DNA of 9,844 bases from a bacterium (GTDB lineage Bacteria; Oederibacteriota; Muellerivitia; Muellerivitales; Muellerivitaceae): the NCBI GenBank assembly GCA_025980505.1, contig JAICXI010000034.1, positions 1 to 9,844 of the forward strand. The letters are read 5' to 3'. Below, in pieces: positions 1-4,437 of this stretch. Both the position numbers and the translations under genes were made by a program. The notes under the pieces were generated by a model. The model made no database searches and was not told where the DNA came from. It was given only the letters and a program-made list of their open reading frames with translations. Within the stretch, counting starts at the first letter, position 1. Every line of letters starts with the position of its first letter.

Positions 1-218
1 ACCTCTTCGGCCTCTTCGAGGGGCTCAGCCTCAAGGAGTGGCCGGCGGGTCGGGAGAGGTATTTCCCCGACCGCATCACCCTTTTCACGGGACCCTTGAG
101 GCGGCATTACCCCCAAAGGGAGGAACTGGCCCGGGAGATCCGCGCCACCTTGATCCACGAACTGGGGCATTTTTTCGGTTTTTCGGAGAAGGAACTGCGG
201 GACCGGGGGCTGGGGTGA
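1..218 (+). CDS. Zincin-like metallopeptidase, C-terminal part (partial)
   Basis: The reading frame enters from the left edge (first full codon at position 3) and ends at TGA 216-218, giving the last 71 residues of a protein. It carries HELGH (residues 52-56 of the visible part, bases 156-170) followed by F-F-G-F-S-E, the HExxHxxG zinc-binding signature. The two histidines and the downstream residues would bind catalytic zinc, and the Glu would activate water. Upstream, a Pro-Asp-Arg-Ile-Thr-Leu segment followed by a basic stretch and a charged helix (REELAREIR) matches the layout I know for the short zincin family PF06262, which is usually about 110-140 residues, so roughly half is missing. 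The substrate of this family is not established. No export signal can be judged because the N-terminus is outside the window. The family call is firm from the motif and its context; the function is unknown. Confidence 0.85.
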   Translation, partial: LFGLFEGLSLKEWPAGRERYFPDRITLFTGPLRRHYPQREELAREIRATLIHELGHFFGFSEKELRDRGLG

Positions 219-329
219 TAAGGACCCGGCATTGAGCCACAGAGTTACCCGGAGTTGAATTCACCGGAATTTCATTCACAAACGAGGGAAGATTCTTACC
301 CTGTTCACTCCGTGGTGAAATGTCTTTTT

Positions 330-336
330 GAGGAGT
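330..336 (+). promoter_or_regulatory. Ribosome binding site deciding a TTG start
   Basis: A GAGGAGT stretch lies 4-10 nt before the TTG at 341. It supports TTG rather than a downstream ATG as the start of the alpha/beta hydrolase. Confidence 0.7.
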
Positions 337-340
337 TTCC

Positions 341-1201
341 TTGCGAACCGTCGACTTTTGCATCGAGGGCCCGGGCCGGCGCGAGATCTGGGGCACGCTG
401 ACCCAGCCGGAGGAAAACCGCCCTTCCGCGCCCGCCATCGTCATGGCCCACGGGTTCCTGGGCTTCAAGGACTGGGCTTTCTTTCCCTGGCTGGCCGGTT
501 TCTTCGCCCAAGGGGGGTTCCCGGTCCTGCGCTTCAACTTTTCCGGCTCGGGCATGGGCCCCCAGACGGACGGTCCCTTTGAAGACCTGGAAGCCTTCCG
601 CAACGACAGCTTTTCCAAGCAAGTGGAGGACCTGCGAGCCGTCATTGCCTGCGCCGTCTCCGGGAAATGGGAACCCGATTGGCCGGCCCCCAAGGAAATC
701 CTCCTTTGGGGGCATTCCCGGGGAGGGGCCGTTTGCCTGCTGGCGGCCGCCAACGCCCCGGCGGTGAAGGGCGTCGCCACCTGGGCCACGATCAGCCGGT
801 TGAACCGGTATTTTTACGAGGACAAGAAAGCCTGGAGGGAAAGGGGCTCCTACCCGGTGGTCAGTTCCCGCACGGGGCAAAAGCTGGATTACGCCACGGG
901 CTTCCTGGACGACGTGGAGAAATGGGGGAGGGAAGGGGACCTGCCCACCTACCTGCACAACCTGAGCGTCCCGGTCCTGCTGGTGCACGGCTCGGAGGAT
1001 ACCAGCGTGCCGCCCGGGGAATCGAAAAGCCTGGCCGCCGTTTATCCGCAGGCCCGCTTGGCCATCCTGGCCGGCGCCGACCACAAGTTCAAGGCCGCCC
1101 ATCCCTTTGCCGGTCCGCCGCCGGTCCTTTTGGAAGCGGCGGAAAAGACGGTGGAGTTTTACCGGGGGATTGGGCCGACCGGGAAGGGACCCGGGGAGTG
1201 A
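341..1201 (+). CDS. Alpha/beta-fold hydrolase (serine esterase/peptidase-like)
   Basis: This 286-residue protein has the alpha/beta hydrolase core. An HGFLGFK segment (37-43) fits the oxyanion-hole loop, RFNFSGSG (64-71) follows the next strand, and GHSRGG (124-129) is the nucleophile elbow with Ser126. HGSED (216-220) offers Asp220 as the acid, and GADHKF (245-250) gives His248, so the triad looks complete. A charged lid region lies at about 152-205. There is no signal peptide, so it is probably cytoplasmic. It resembles the serine aminopeptidase/dienelactone hydrolase group; the substrate (ester, amide or lactone) cannot be read from sequence. The start is TTG at 341, because AGGAG at 331-335 is well spaced in front of it and the next in-frame starts would cut into the fold. 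It lies 122 nt after the metallopeptidase gene, so shared transcription is possible but not shown. Confidence 0.9.
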   Translation: MRTVDFCIEGPGRREIWGTLTQPEENRPSAPAIVMAHGFLGFKDWAFFPWLAGFFAQGGFPVLRFNFSGSGMGPQTDGPFEDLEAFRNDSFSKQVEDLRAVIACAVSGKWEPDWPAPKEILLWGHSRGGAVCLLAAANAPAVKGVATWATISRLNRYFYEDKKAWRERGSYPVVSSRTGQKLDYATGFLDDVEKWGREGDLPTYLHNLSVPVLLVHGSEDTSVPPGESKSLAAVYPQARLAILAGADHKFKAAHPFAGPPPVLLEAAEKTVEFYRGIGPTGKGPGE

Positions 1202-1239
1202 AGCGGGGCGTTTTTCCGGACGATTTCCCTCTTCCGCGA

Positions 1240-1245
1240 TAAACT
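1240..1245 (+). promoter_or_regulatory. Possible -10 element upstream of the SMR-like gene
   Basis: TAAACT matches TANNNT and would start transcription near 1252, leaving a leader of about 24 nt that contains the ribosome binding site GGGAGA (1264-1269). No convincing -35 hexamer is visible 16-18 nt upstream, so this is tentative. Read-through from the hydrolase gene, which ends at 1201, is an alternative. Confidence 0.3.
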
Positions 1246-1275
1246 GTGGGAGATTTTTTACCCGGGAGAAACCCC

Positions 1276-1587
1276 ATGAACCAATGGCTCCTATTGTCGG
1301 CGGCGGCTTTGCTGGAGGTGGGCGGGGACGCCCTGGTGCGCTGGGGGCTTCGATCCGGCCGCGGGATGGGTTTTGTCTTAGGCGCGGTGGTCCTCTTCGG
1401 CTACGGCCTGACGGTCAACCTGCCCCGATGGGATTTCGGCCGGCTCCTGGGCGTCTATATCGTCCTCTTTTTCCTGGTTTCGCAGGCCGTGGGCGTTTGG
1501 GTCTTCCACGAGACCCTGCCGATGGGCCGGATGGTGGGAGGTTTGTTGGTGACGGCCGGAGGAATCTGCATGATGGTGTGGCCCTAG
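1276..1587 (+). CDS. SMR-like four-helix membrane protein
   Basis: The product is 103 residues and strongly hydrophobic, with four predicted membrane helices at about 3-22, 31-48, 56-77 and 86-102. Glu14 sits in the first helix in the context LLEVGGD. By my own comparison this aligns with the proton/substrate-binding Glu14 of EmrE, which has the same distance from the start and a similar A-E-V-x-G context. The last helix (MVGGLLVTAGGICMM) also resembles the EmrE fourth helix with its small-residue packing. SMR proteins are normally 100-120 residues and work as dimers exporting cationic compounds with proton exchange; a UPF0060/YnfA-like or EamA half-protein is also possible. ATG 1276 is preferred over an upstream in-frame start at 1246 because GGGAGA lies 6 nt before it and the product then begins like SMR proteins. 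The TAG stop lies inside the terminal inverted repeat of the neighbouring element. Confidence 0.72.
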   Translation: MNQWLLLSAAALLEVGGDALVRWGLRSGRGMGFVLGAVVLFGYGLTVNLPRWDFGRLLGVYIVLFFLVSQAVGVWVFHETLPMGRMVGGLLVTAGGICMMVWP

Positions 1588-1768
1588 CAGACTGCTGAAC
1601 AACCAATAAAGGGCTACCAAGCAGCCTGCCGACCCCTAAAATTCCGCAGGCCTCGGTTTTGAGGGTACATAGGGGTAGTTCCCTGTGAACGTTTTTGAGT
1701 TTTGGGGTCTCATTGAATGTTTTCGAAAAAGTTCCGCCGTAGGCGGACTTTTTTAGCTTCCTGCTAGG
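1583..1768. mobile_element. MITE-like or decayed insertion-element remnant
   Basis: This 186-bp non-coding block is visibly less GC-rich than its neighbours and is bounded by CCTAGCAG (1583-1590) and its exact inverse CTGCTAGG (1761-1768). The similarity of the ends continues imperfectly inward (about 14 of 19 positions by eye). The left end reads TAGCAGACTGCTGAA, a form I associate with the ends of some insertion sequences and their non-autonomous derivatives; that association is from memory and not searched. Inside are further inverted repeats: ACCCCTA (1632-1638) with TAGGGGT (1670-1676), enclosing CCTC/GAGG (1651-1654/1661-1664), and GCCTGC (1624-1629) with GCAGGC (1646-1651). No transposase fragment is recognisable. 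A clear target-site duplication is not visible, so the exact boundaries are uncertain. Confidence 0.45.
1726..1754. terminator. Hairpin terminator, probably bidirectional
   Basis: The left arm AAAAAGTTCCGCC (1726-1738) pairs with GGCGGACTTTTTT (1742-1754) across the three-base loop GTA, with one bulged T. The GC-rich core is flanked by A residues on one side and a T-run on the other, so it can work as an intrinsic terminator on both strands. On the + strand it would end transcripts of the SMR-like gene before the methyltransferase gene. Confidence 0.75.
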
Positions 1769-1795
1769 AAACCCCGAGGACCCCGTGGGGTTTCC
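1767..1795. repeat. Perfect 9-bp inverted repeat
   Basis: GGAAACCCC (1767-1775) and GGGGTTTCC (1787-1795) are exact inverses separated by 11 nt. There is no T-run after it, so it is not an ordinary terminator. It lies about 30-60 bp upstream of the predicted methyltransferase transcription start, where an operator could sit. It may instead be an outer part of the neighbouring mobile-element remnant. Confidence 0.5.
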
Positions 1796-1821
1796 ACAAG
1801 GCGGTCCCCGCCGGGAAGAAC

Positions 1822-1830
1822 TGGTACAAT
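1822..1830 (+). promoter_or_regulatory. Extended -10 element, possible leaderless promoter
   Basis: TGGTACAAT has the TGn extension plus TACAAT, one mismatch from TATAAT. The hexamer (1825-1830) ends 7 nt before ATG 1838, so transcription would begin at or next to that start codon. A good -35 hexamer is not visible at the right distance. Confidence 0.45.
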
Positions 1831-1837
1831 GCGGCGC

Positions 1838-2530
1838 ATGAAACGATCCCTTCCCCGGCCCCTCCCTTCCCCCGGGGGTAAGAAGCGCCGCCGCAACCCC
1901 TTCCATCCCAAGGATTTTCCCGGCTTTTCGCCCAGGGACTTGAAGGCCCTGGAACTTTATTACTCCCGCCAACTGGCCCGGCACCAGGAGCCTGAAAAGA
2001 GGGTGGGGTGGCAGACCGTGGAAAGCCAAAGGGTGCGGTTCGAGGCCCTGGCCCAAGTGGGGCCTTTGGCGGGGGCCCGCGTGTTGGACGTGGGTTGCGG
2101 GCTGGGGGCCTTTCTCGATTACTTGAACGGCGAATCCATCGGGGCGCTTTACACGGGCGTGGACCTTTTCCCCAACGTCATCCGCGAAGCCAAGCGCGCG
2201 CACCCGGAAGCGCGGTTCGAGGCCCGCAACATCTACCGCCGTCCTTTCCCGGACGGAAGCTTCGATTACGCTTTCCTGTCGGGAGTGTTCAACGTGAGGG
2301 TCCGCGACAACTGGGAATACATGCGGTCGGTCTTGAAGTCGGCCCTGAACCAGAGCCGCAAAGCCGTGGCCTTCAACATTTTGAATTCCGAAGCGGGCCT
2401 GCGGGAACCCGACCGGTTCATGGTGACGCCCCGGGACCTGGTGGCCTTTGGGCGCGGCCTCGGGGTGTCCCGGGTCCATCTCCTGGACCACTACCACCAC
2501 CTGGATTTGACGCTTTTTTTGTATCCCTGA
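1838..2530 (+). CDS. Class I SAM-dependent methyltransferase
   Basis: The product is 230 residues from ATG 1838. The Rossmann methyltransferase motifs are clear: VLDVGCGLG (82-90, motif I, SAM-binding glycine loop), then GVDLFP (107-112), whose Asp109 should bind the ribose hydroxyls, and DGSFDYAFLSGVF (139-151) as motif post-II/IV. The first 20 or so residues are very basic and proline-rich (KRSLPRPLP, KKRRR), which could help bind nucleic acid or be a non-conserved tail. The acceptor substrate cannot be told; small molecules, lipids and rRNA are all possible. ATG 1829 lies in the same frame and would add three residues, but it overlaps the predicted -10 hexamer, and neither start has a good Shine-Dalgarno sequence, so I prefer 1838. 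The gene is separated from its upstream neighbour by a terminator and from the next gene by 70 nt. Confidence 0.85.
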   Translation: MKRSLPRPLPSPGGKKRRRNPFHPKDFPGFSPRDLKALELYYSRQLARHQEPEKRVGWQTVESQRVRFEALAQVGPLAGARVLDVGCGLGAFLDYLNGESIGALYTGVDLFPNVIREAKRAHPEARFEARNIYRRPFPDGSFDYAFLSGVFNVRVRDNWEYMRSVLKSALNQSRKAVAFNILNSEAGLREPDRFMVTPRDLVAFGRGLGVSRVHLLDHYHHLDLTLFLYP

Positions 2531-2588
2531 ACCATCCCAGGCCGCGCCTTCCGGCCAGAAAGCCCTGGAAATGAAATGGGCTTTACCC

Positions 2589-2594
2589 TAGACT
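2589..2594 (+). promoter_or_regulatory. -10-like element before a leaderless start
   Basis: TAGACT fits TANNNT and ends exactly 6 nt before ATG 2601. TGGAAA at 2566-2571, with a 17-nt spacer, matches four of six positions of TTGACA. Together they would start a transcript at the A of the ATG. Confidence 0.45.
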
Positions 2595-2600
2595 CGGGCA

Positions 2601-3425
2601 ATGGCCTTCCAACGCCCCAAGCATATCGTTTCCTTTTCCCACACCACCACGGAGATCCTTTCCTACCTGGGCTTTTCGGAGGAGGTCACGACCCTCAAGG
2701 AGTATTGCGAGGAGGCCCCGCCGGTCAGCGACCGCAACAAGCCCGAGTATTGGTTCACCATGGCCGAAGGCCGGGTGAAAAGCCTGAAGGCCGACCTGGC
2801 CCTGACCTTTTCCCTCTCCCAACAGGACCTGCAAAAGAGGCTCAAGGAAAAAGGCTACAACGTGCTGCACCTGGACCCACGCTCCTTGCGGGAAGTGGAG
2901 GATTCCTTCCTGCAGATCGGCAAGGCCACGGGCGCCCTGGAGGAAGCCAAGCGGCTGGTGCAGGATTTCACGGGGGGCCTTTCGGCCCTGCAATCGAAGA
3001 TTCCCTTGAACGCCTACCGGCCCAAGCTTTACGTGGAGCAGTGGAACAAACCGCCGTCCGCGGCCGGGGGCTGGTATTCGGAGCTGATGACGCAAATCGG
3101 GGCCCATTATTTCCCCATGCTTTCCCATGAGAGCAGCCGGCCGGTCCGGTTCGAGGAAATGTTGAAGTTCGACCCGGAACTCATGGTCTTCGCGGTTTAC
3201 GGCACGGGAATGACCTTTGACCCGGCCGAGGCATTGAAACGCATCGGCTGGGAAAAAATCATGGCCGTCCGGAAGCGGAGGGTCTTCACCGTGGAGGAGA
3301 CGCTGTTGAACCGCCCCGGCCCCCGCCTGATGGACGGCGCCAAGACCATCCAATGGATTTTAGGCGAATCCTTTTGGGGCTGGCCCCTGGTCCAATCCGC
3401 CTTCGCCCGAAGGGTTGTGGACTAA
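2601..3425 (+). CDS. BtuF-like helical-backbone metal/cobalamin receptor protein, no signal peptide
   Basis: This 274-residue protein matches the periplasmic binding protein type III layout (PF01497, BtuF/FecB-like). Residues 8-25 (HIVSFSHTTTEILSYLGF) are the characteristic first strand and helix. KADLALTF (63-70) with DLQKRLKEKGYNVLHLDP (76-93) forms the end of the first lobe and the backbone helix. AAGGWYSELMTQIGAHY (154-170) begins the second lobe, and NRPGPRLMDGAKTI (237-250) is the usual C-terminal signature. Family members carry cobalamin, haem or siderophores to ABC importers. This one lacks any N-terminal signal or lipobox: family similarity begins at residue 7, and an in-frame TAG at 2589 excludes a longer N-terminus. 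It should therefore be cytoplasmic unless exported unusually. No ABC permease or ATPase is nearby. The start has no Shine-Dalgarno sequence but a well-placed -10-like hexamer. Confidence 0.85.
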   Translation: MAFQRPKHIVSFSHTTTEILSYLGFSEEVTTLKEYCEEAPPVSDRNKPEYWFTMAEGRVKSLKADLALTFSLSQQDLQKRLKEKGYNVLHLDPRSLREVEDSFLQIGKATGALEEAKRLVQDFTGGLSALQSKIPLNAYRPKLYVEQWNKPPSAAGGWYSELMTQIGAHYFPMLSHESSRPVRFEEMLKFDPELMVFAVYGTGMTFDPAEALKRIGWEKIMAVRKRRVFTVEETLLNRPGPRLMDGAKTIQWILGESFWGWPLVQSAFARRVVD

Positions 3426-3484
3426 AAGCCGCCCTTTTAAACCTTCGCCGCTTCCATTTCCCTTGGCCCGAGTAAAAAATACCC

Positions 3485-3506
3485 ACTGGTTCTTTTGAAC
3501 ACCGGT
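3485..3506. promoter_or_regulatory. Imperfect inverted repeat, candidate activator site
   Basis: ACTGGTTC (3485-3492) faces GAACACCGGT (3497-3506) across TTTT, an inverted repeat with one substitution and a two-base bulge. Its centre is about 85 bp upstream of the predicted sigma-54 start, a usual distance for binding sites of sigma-54 activators. A second short inverted repeat (CACCT 3512-3516, AGGTG 3526-3530) follows. The function is inferred from position only. Confidence 0.3.
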
Positions 3507-3554
3507 TTCTCCACCTTCGGGGCTTAGGTGCGGCCGGAAATCATGCAAAACTCC

Positions 3555-3570
3555 TGGCACCCAACTTGCT
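3555..3570 (+). promoter_or_regulatory. Sigma-54 (RpoN) -24/-12 promoter
   Basis: TGGCAC (3555-3560), five bases, then TTGCT (3566-3570) reproduces the consensus TGGCAC-N5-TTGCW, with GG and GC ten bases apart. With C3569 at -12, transcription begins near 3581, leaving a 35-nt leader to ATG 3616 that contains the ribosome binding site GGTGAGG (3603-3609). Expression of the downstream gene should need RpoN and an ATP-driven activator. Everything visible fits, but the site was found by eye. Confidence 0.8.
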
Positions 3571-3588
3571 TTCCTTGTGTGGCAAGTT
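3563..3588. repeat. Inverted repeat across the sigma-54 -12 box
   Basis: AACTTGC (3563-3569) and GCAAGTT (3582-3588) are perfect 7-bp inverses with 12 nt between. The left arm includes the -12 element and the right arm the predicted transcription start. A repressor could bind here, or the match may be chance created by the conserved TTGC. Confidence 0.4.
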
Positions 3589-3615
3589 TCCAATTTTCTA
3601 GGGGTGAGGTGCTTC

Positions 3616-4158
3616 ATGGGCATAATGGGTTCGGCTTTGGCGTTCGAAACGGACGCCGCTTTGGGGATTTCGCTGAATCCGGCCGTCCCCACTTCCCTCG
3701 AGCTTTATAACCTTTTTAACCCCTTTCTCGCGCGTTGGACCAACCTTTGCGCCCAATACGTGGCCACGCCCATGGAAGACGTATCCCATCTTCCCCTGGA
3801 ACAGGCCGTTTATTTCCGCTCGCCGGTGGAAGGCTTGCTGGTGCTGCGCAGCACCCTGGCTTTGGAGAAGCACCTGGTTGAGTTGGCCACGGGGGAAAGC
3901 GCCCGGAGGGATTTCCATGCCAAAGGGCTTTTCATGGAAATGACCGTCCTTTTCTGGCATTTCCTTCTCCTGAAGGCGTGGCAGGAGGATTCCAGGGCAT
4001 TGCCGCCCGCCCGGCTTAAATCTTCGGTGCCGCGGGATTGGCCGGACCGTAAACCCGATTCGGCTTGCACCCTTTTCATCAAGGATTTCCCCCTGGAAAT
4101 ACGCCTTTGGGTCGCCGCCTCGGAAGAGGAGCTGGCTTCCTGGCAAAGAAAATCCTAG
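3616..4158 (+). CDS. Uncharacterised protein, weakly CheX/CheC-like, sigma-54 controlled
   Basis: This 180-residue protein has no signal peptide or membrane helix. I do not recognise it with certainty. Its layout (a first helix at about 27-48 containing NPFLARWTNL, a strand segment VEGLLVLRST at 71-80, then helix LALEKHLVELATGE at 81-94, a long helix AKGLFMEMTVLFWHFLLLKAW at 102-122, and paired strands near 148-166) recalls CheC/CheX-type chemotaxis phosphatases. The E-x-x-N catalytic pair of that family is not present in the long helix (Glu108 is followed by M-T-V). If related, it may bind a partner without dephosphorylating it. ATG 3616 is chosen because it has a good ribosome binding site and follows the sigma-54 start; an in-frame GTG at 3577 would precede the transcript. 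A multi-PAS sensor gene follows after 279 nt. Confidence 0.7.
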   Translation: MGIMGSALAFETDAALGISLNPAVPTSLELYNLFNPFLARWTNLCAQYVATPMEDVSHLPLEQAVYFRSPVEGLLVLRSTLALEKHLVELATGESARRDFHAKGLFMEMTVLFWHFLLLKAWQEDSRALPPARLKSSVPRDWPDRKPDSACTLFIKDFPLEIRLWVAASEEELASWQRKS

Positions 4159-4210
4159 GCTTCCCACTTCCATTCTTTCGCAAGGGAACTATATCTATCT
4201 TTAAGTTCCT

Positions 4211-4248
4211 TGATTCTTCGCCTCAAATTTCGAGGCTCGCAATGACGG
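4211..4248. repeat. REP-like intergenic palindromic sequence
   Basis: The centre GCCTCAAATTTCGAGGC (4220-4236) is a near-palindrome with 5-bp GC-rich arms. On the right it is followed by TCGCAATGACG, so the opposite strand reads CGTCATTGCGAG. That string recalls the dispersed GTCATTGCGAG intergenic repeats I know from many environmental bacterial genomes. The region 4159-4437 has no gene; besides this it holds the promoter and leader elements listed separately and an 8-bp inverted repeat GGGAACTA (4184-4191)/TAGTTCCC (4290-4297). Confidence 0.5.
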
Positions 4249-4365
4249 CGGATCGAATCATCGGCCAAAAATATGGAAACTGCAGCAACTAGTTCCCCAT
4301 CCCAAGGGGGGCGATGCAAACTGAACCTCCCGCTTCTTTGAGACCGGGAACTTTTACCCGCCTTT

Positions 4366-4374
4366 TGCTAAAAT
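4366..4374 (+). promoter_or_regulatory. Extended -10 promoter of the multi-PAS gene
   Basis: TGCTAAAAT has the TGn extension plus TAAAAT, one mismatch from TATAAT. Transcription would start near 4381, leaving a leader of about 57 nt before ATG 4438. No good -35 is seen at standard spacing, as is usual for extended -10 promoters. Confidence 0.5.
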
Positions 4375-4385
4375 ATCCCTCCCTT

Positions 4386-4421
4386 ATCACGCGTCCGAGA
4401 CATTCCCTGTCCAGCCGTGAT
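4386..4421 (+). promoter_or_regulatory. Leader stem-loop before the multi-PAS gene
   Basis: ATCACG (4386-4391) pairs with CGTGAT (4416-4421), and inside it GACA (4399-4402) pairs with TGTC (4408-4411) around a TTCCC loop. The structure lies between the predicted transcription start and the ribosome binding site GAAGGA (4427-4432), where it could influence translation. As DNA, the outer arms could equally be an operator. Confidence 0.35.
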
Positions 4422-4437
4422 GGTTTGAAGGATCGAT

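Noticed and set aside
38..235. A + strand frame starting with ATG-like codon at the left edge
   Set aside because: It is another frame of the metallopeptidase gene; the frame ending at 218 contains the zinc-binding motif.
305..1102. Antisense frames over the alpha/beta hydrolase
   Set aside because: The + strand frame has a complete catalytic triad and a ribosome binding site; the antisense translations are rich in Gly, Pro and Arg and match nothing recognisable.
1415..2500. Antisense frame crossing the element and the methyltransferase
   Set aside because: It spans a terminator hairpin and the AT-richer element and opposes a gene with clear methyltransferase motifs.
2540..2556. Small hairpin GGCCG/CGGCC between the methyltransferase and receptor genes as terminator
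   Set aside because: The stem is only 5 bp and no T-run follows it.
3423..3439. TAAAAG/CTTTTA inverted repeat at the end of the receptor-like gene as terminator
   Set aside because: The stem is short and AT-rich with no GC core, so it is unlikely to stop transcription by itself.
3577..3615. GTG 3577 as start of the sigma-54 controlled gene
   Set aside because: It lies upstream of the predicted transcription start (about 3581) and has no ribosome binding site, while ATG 3616 has one.
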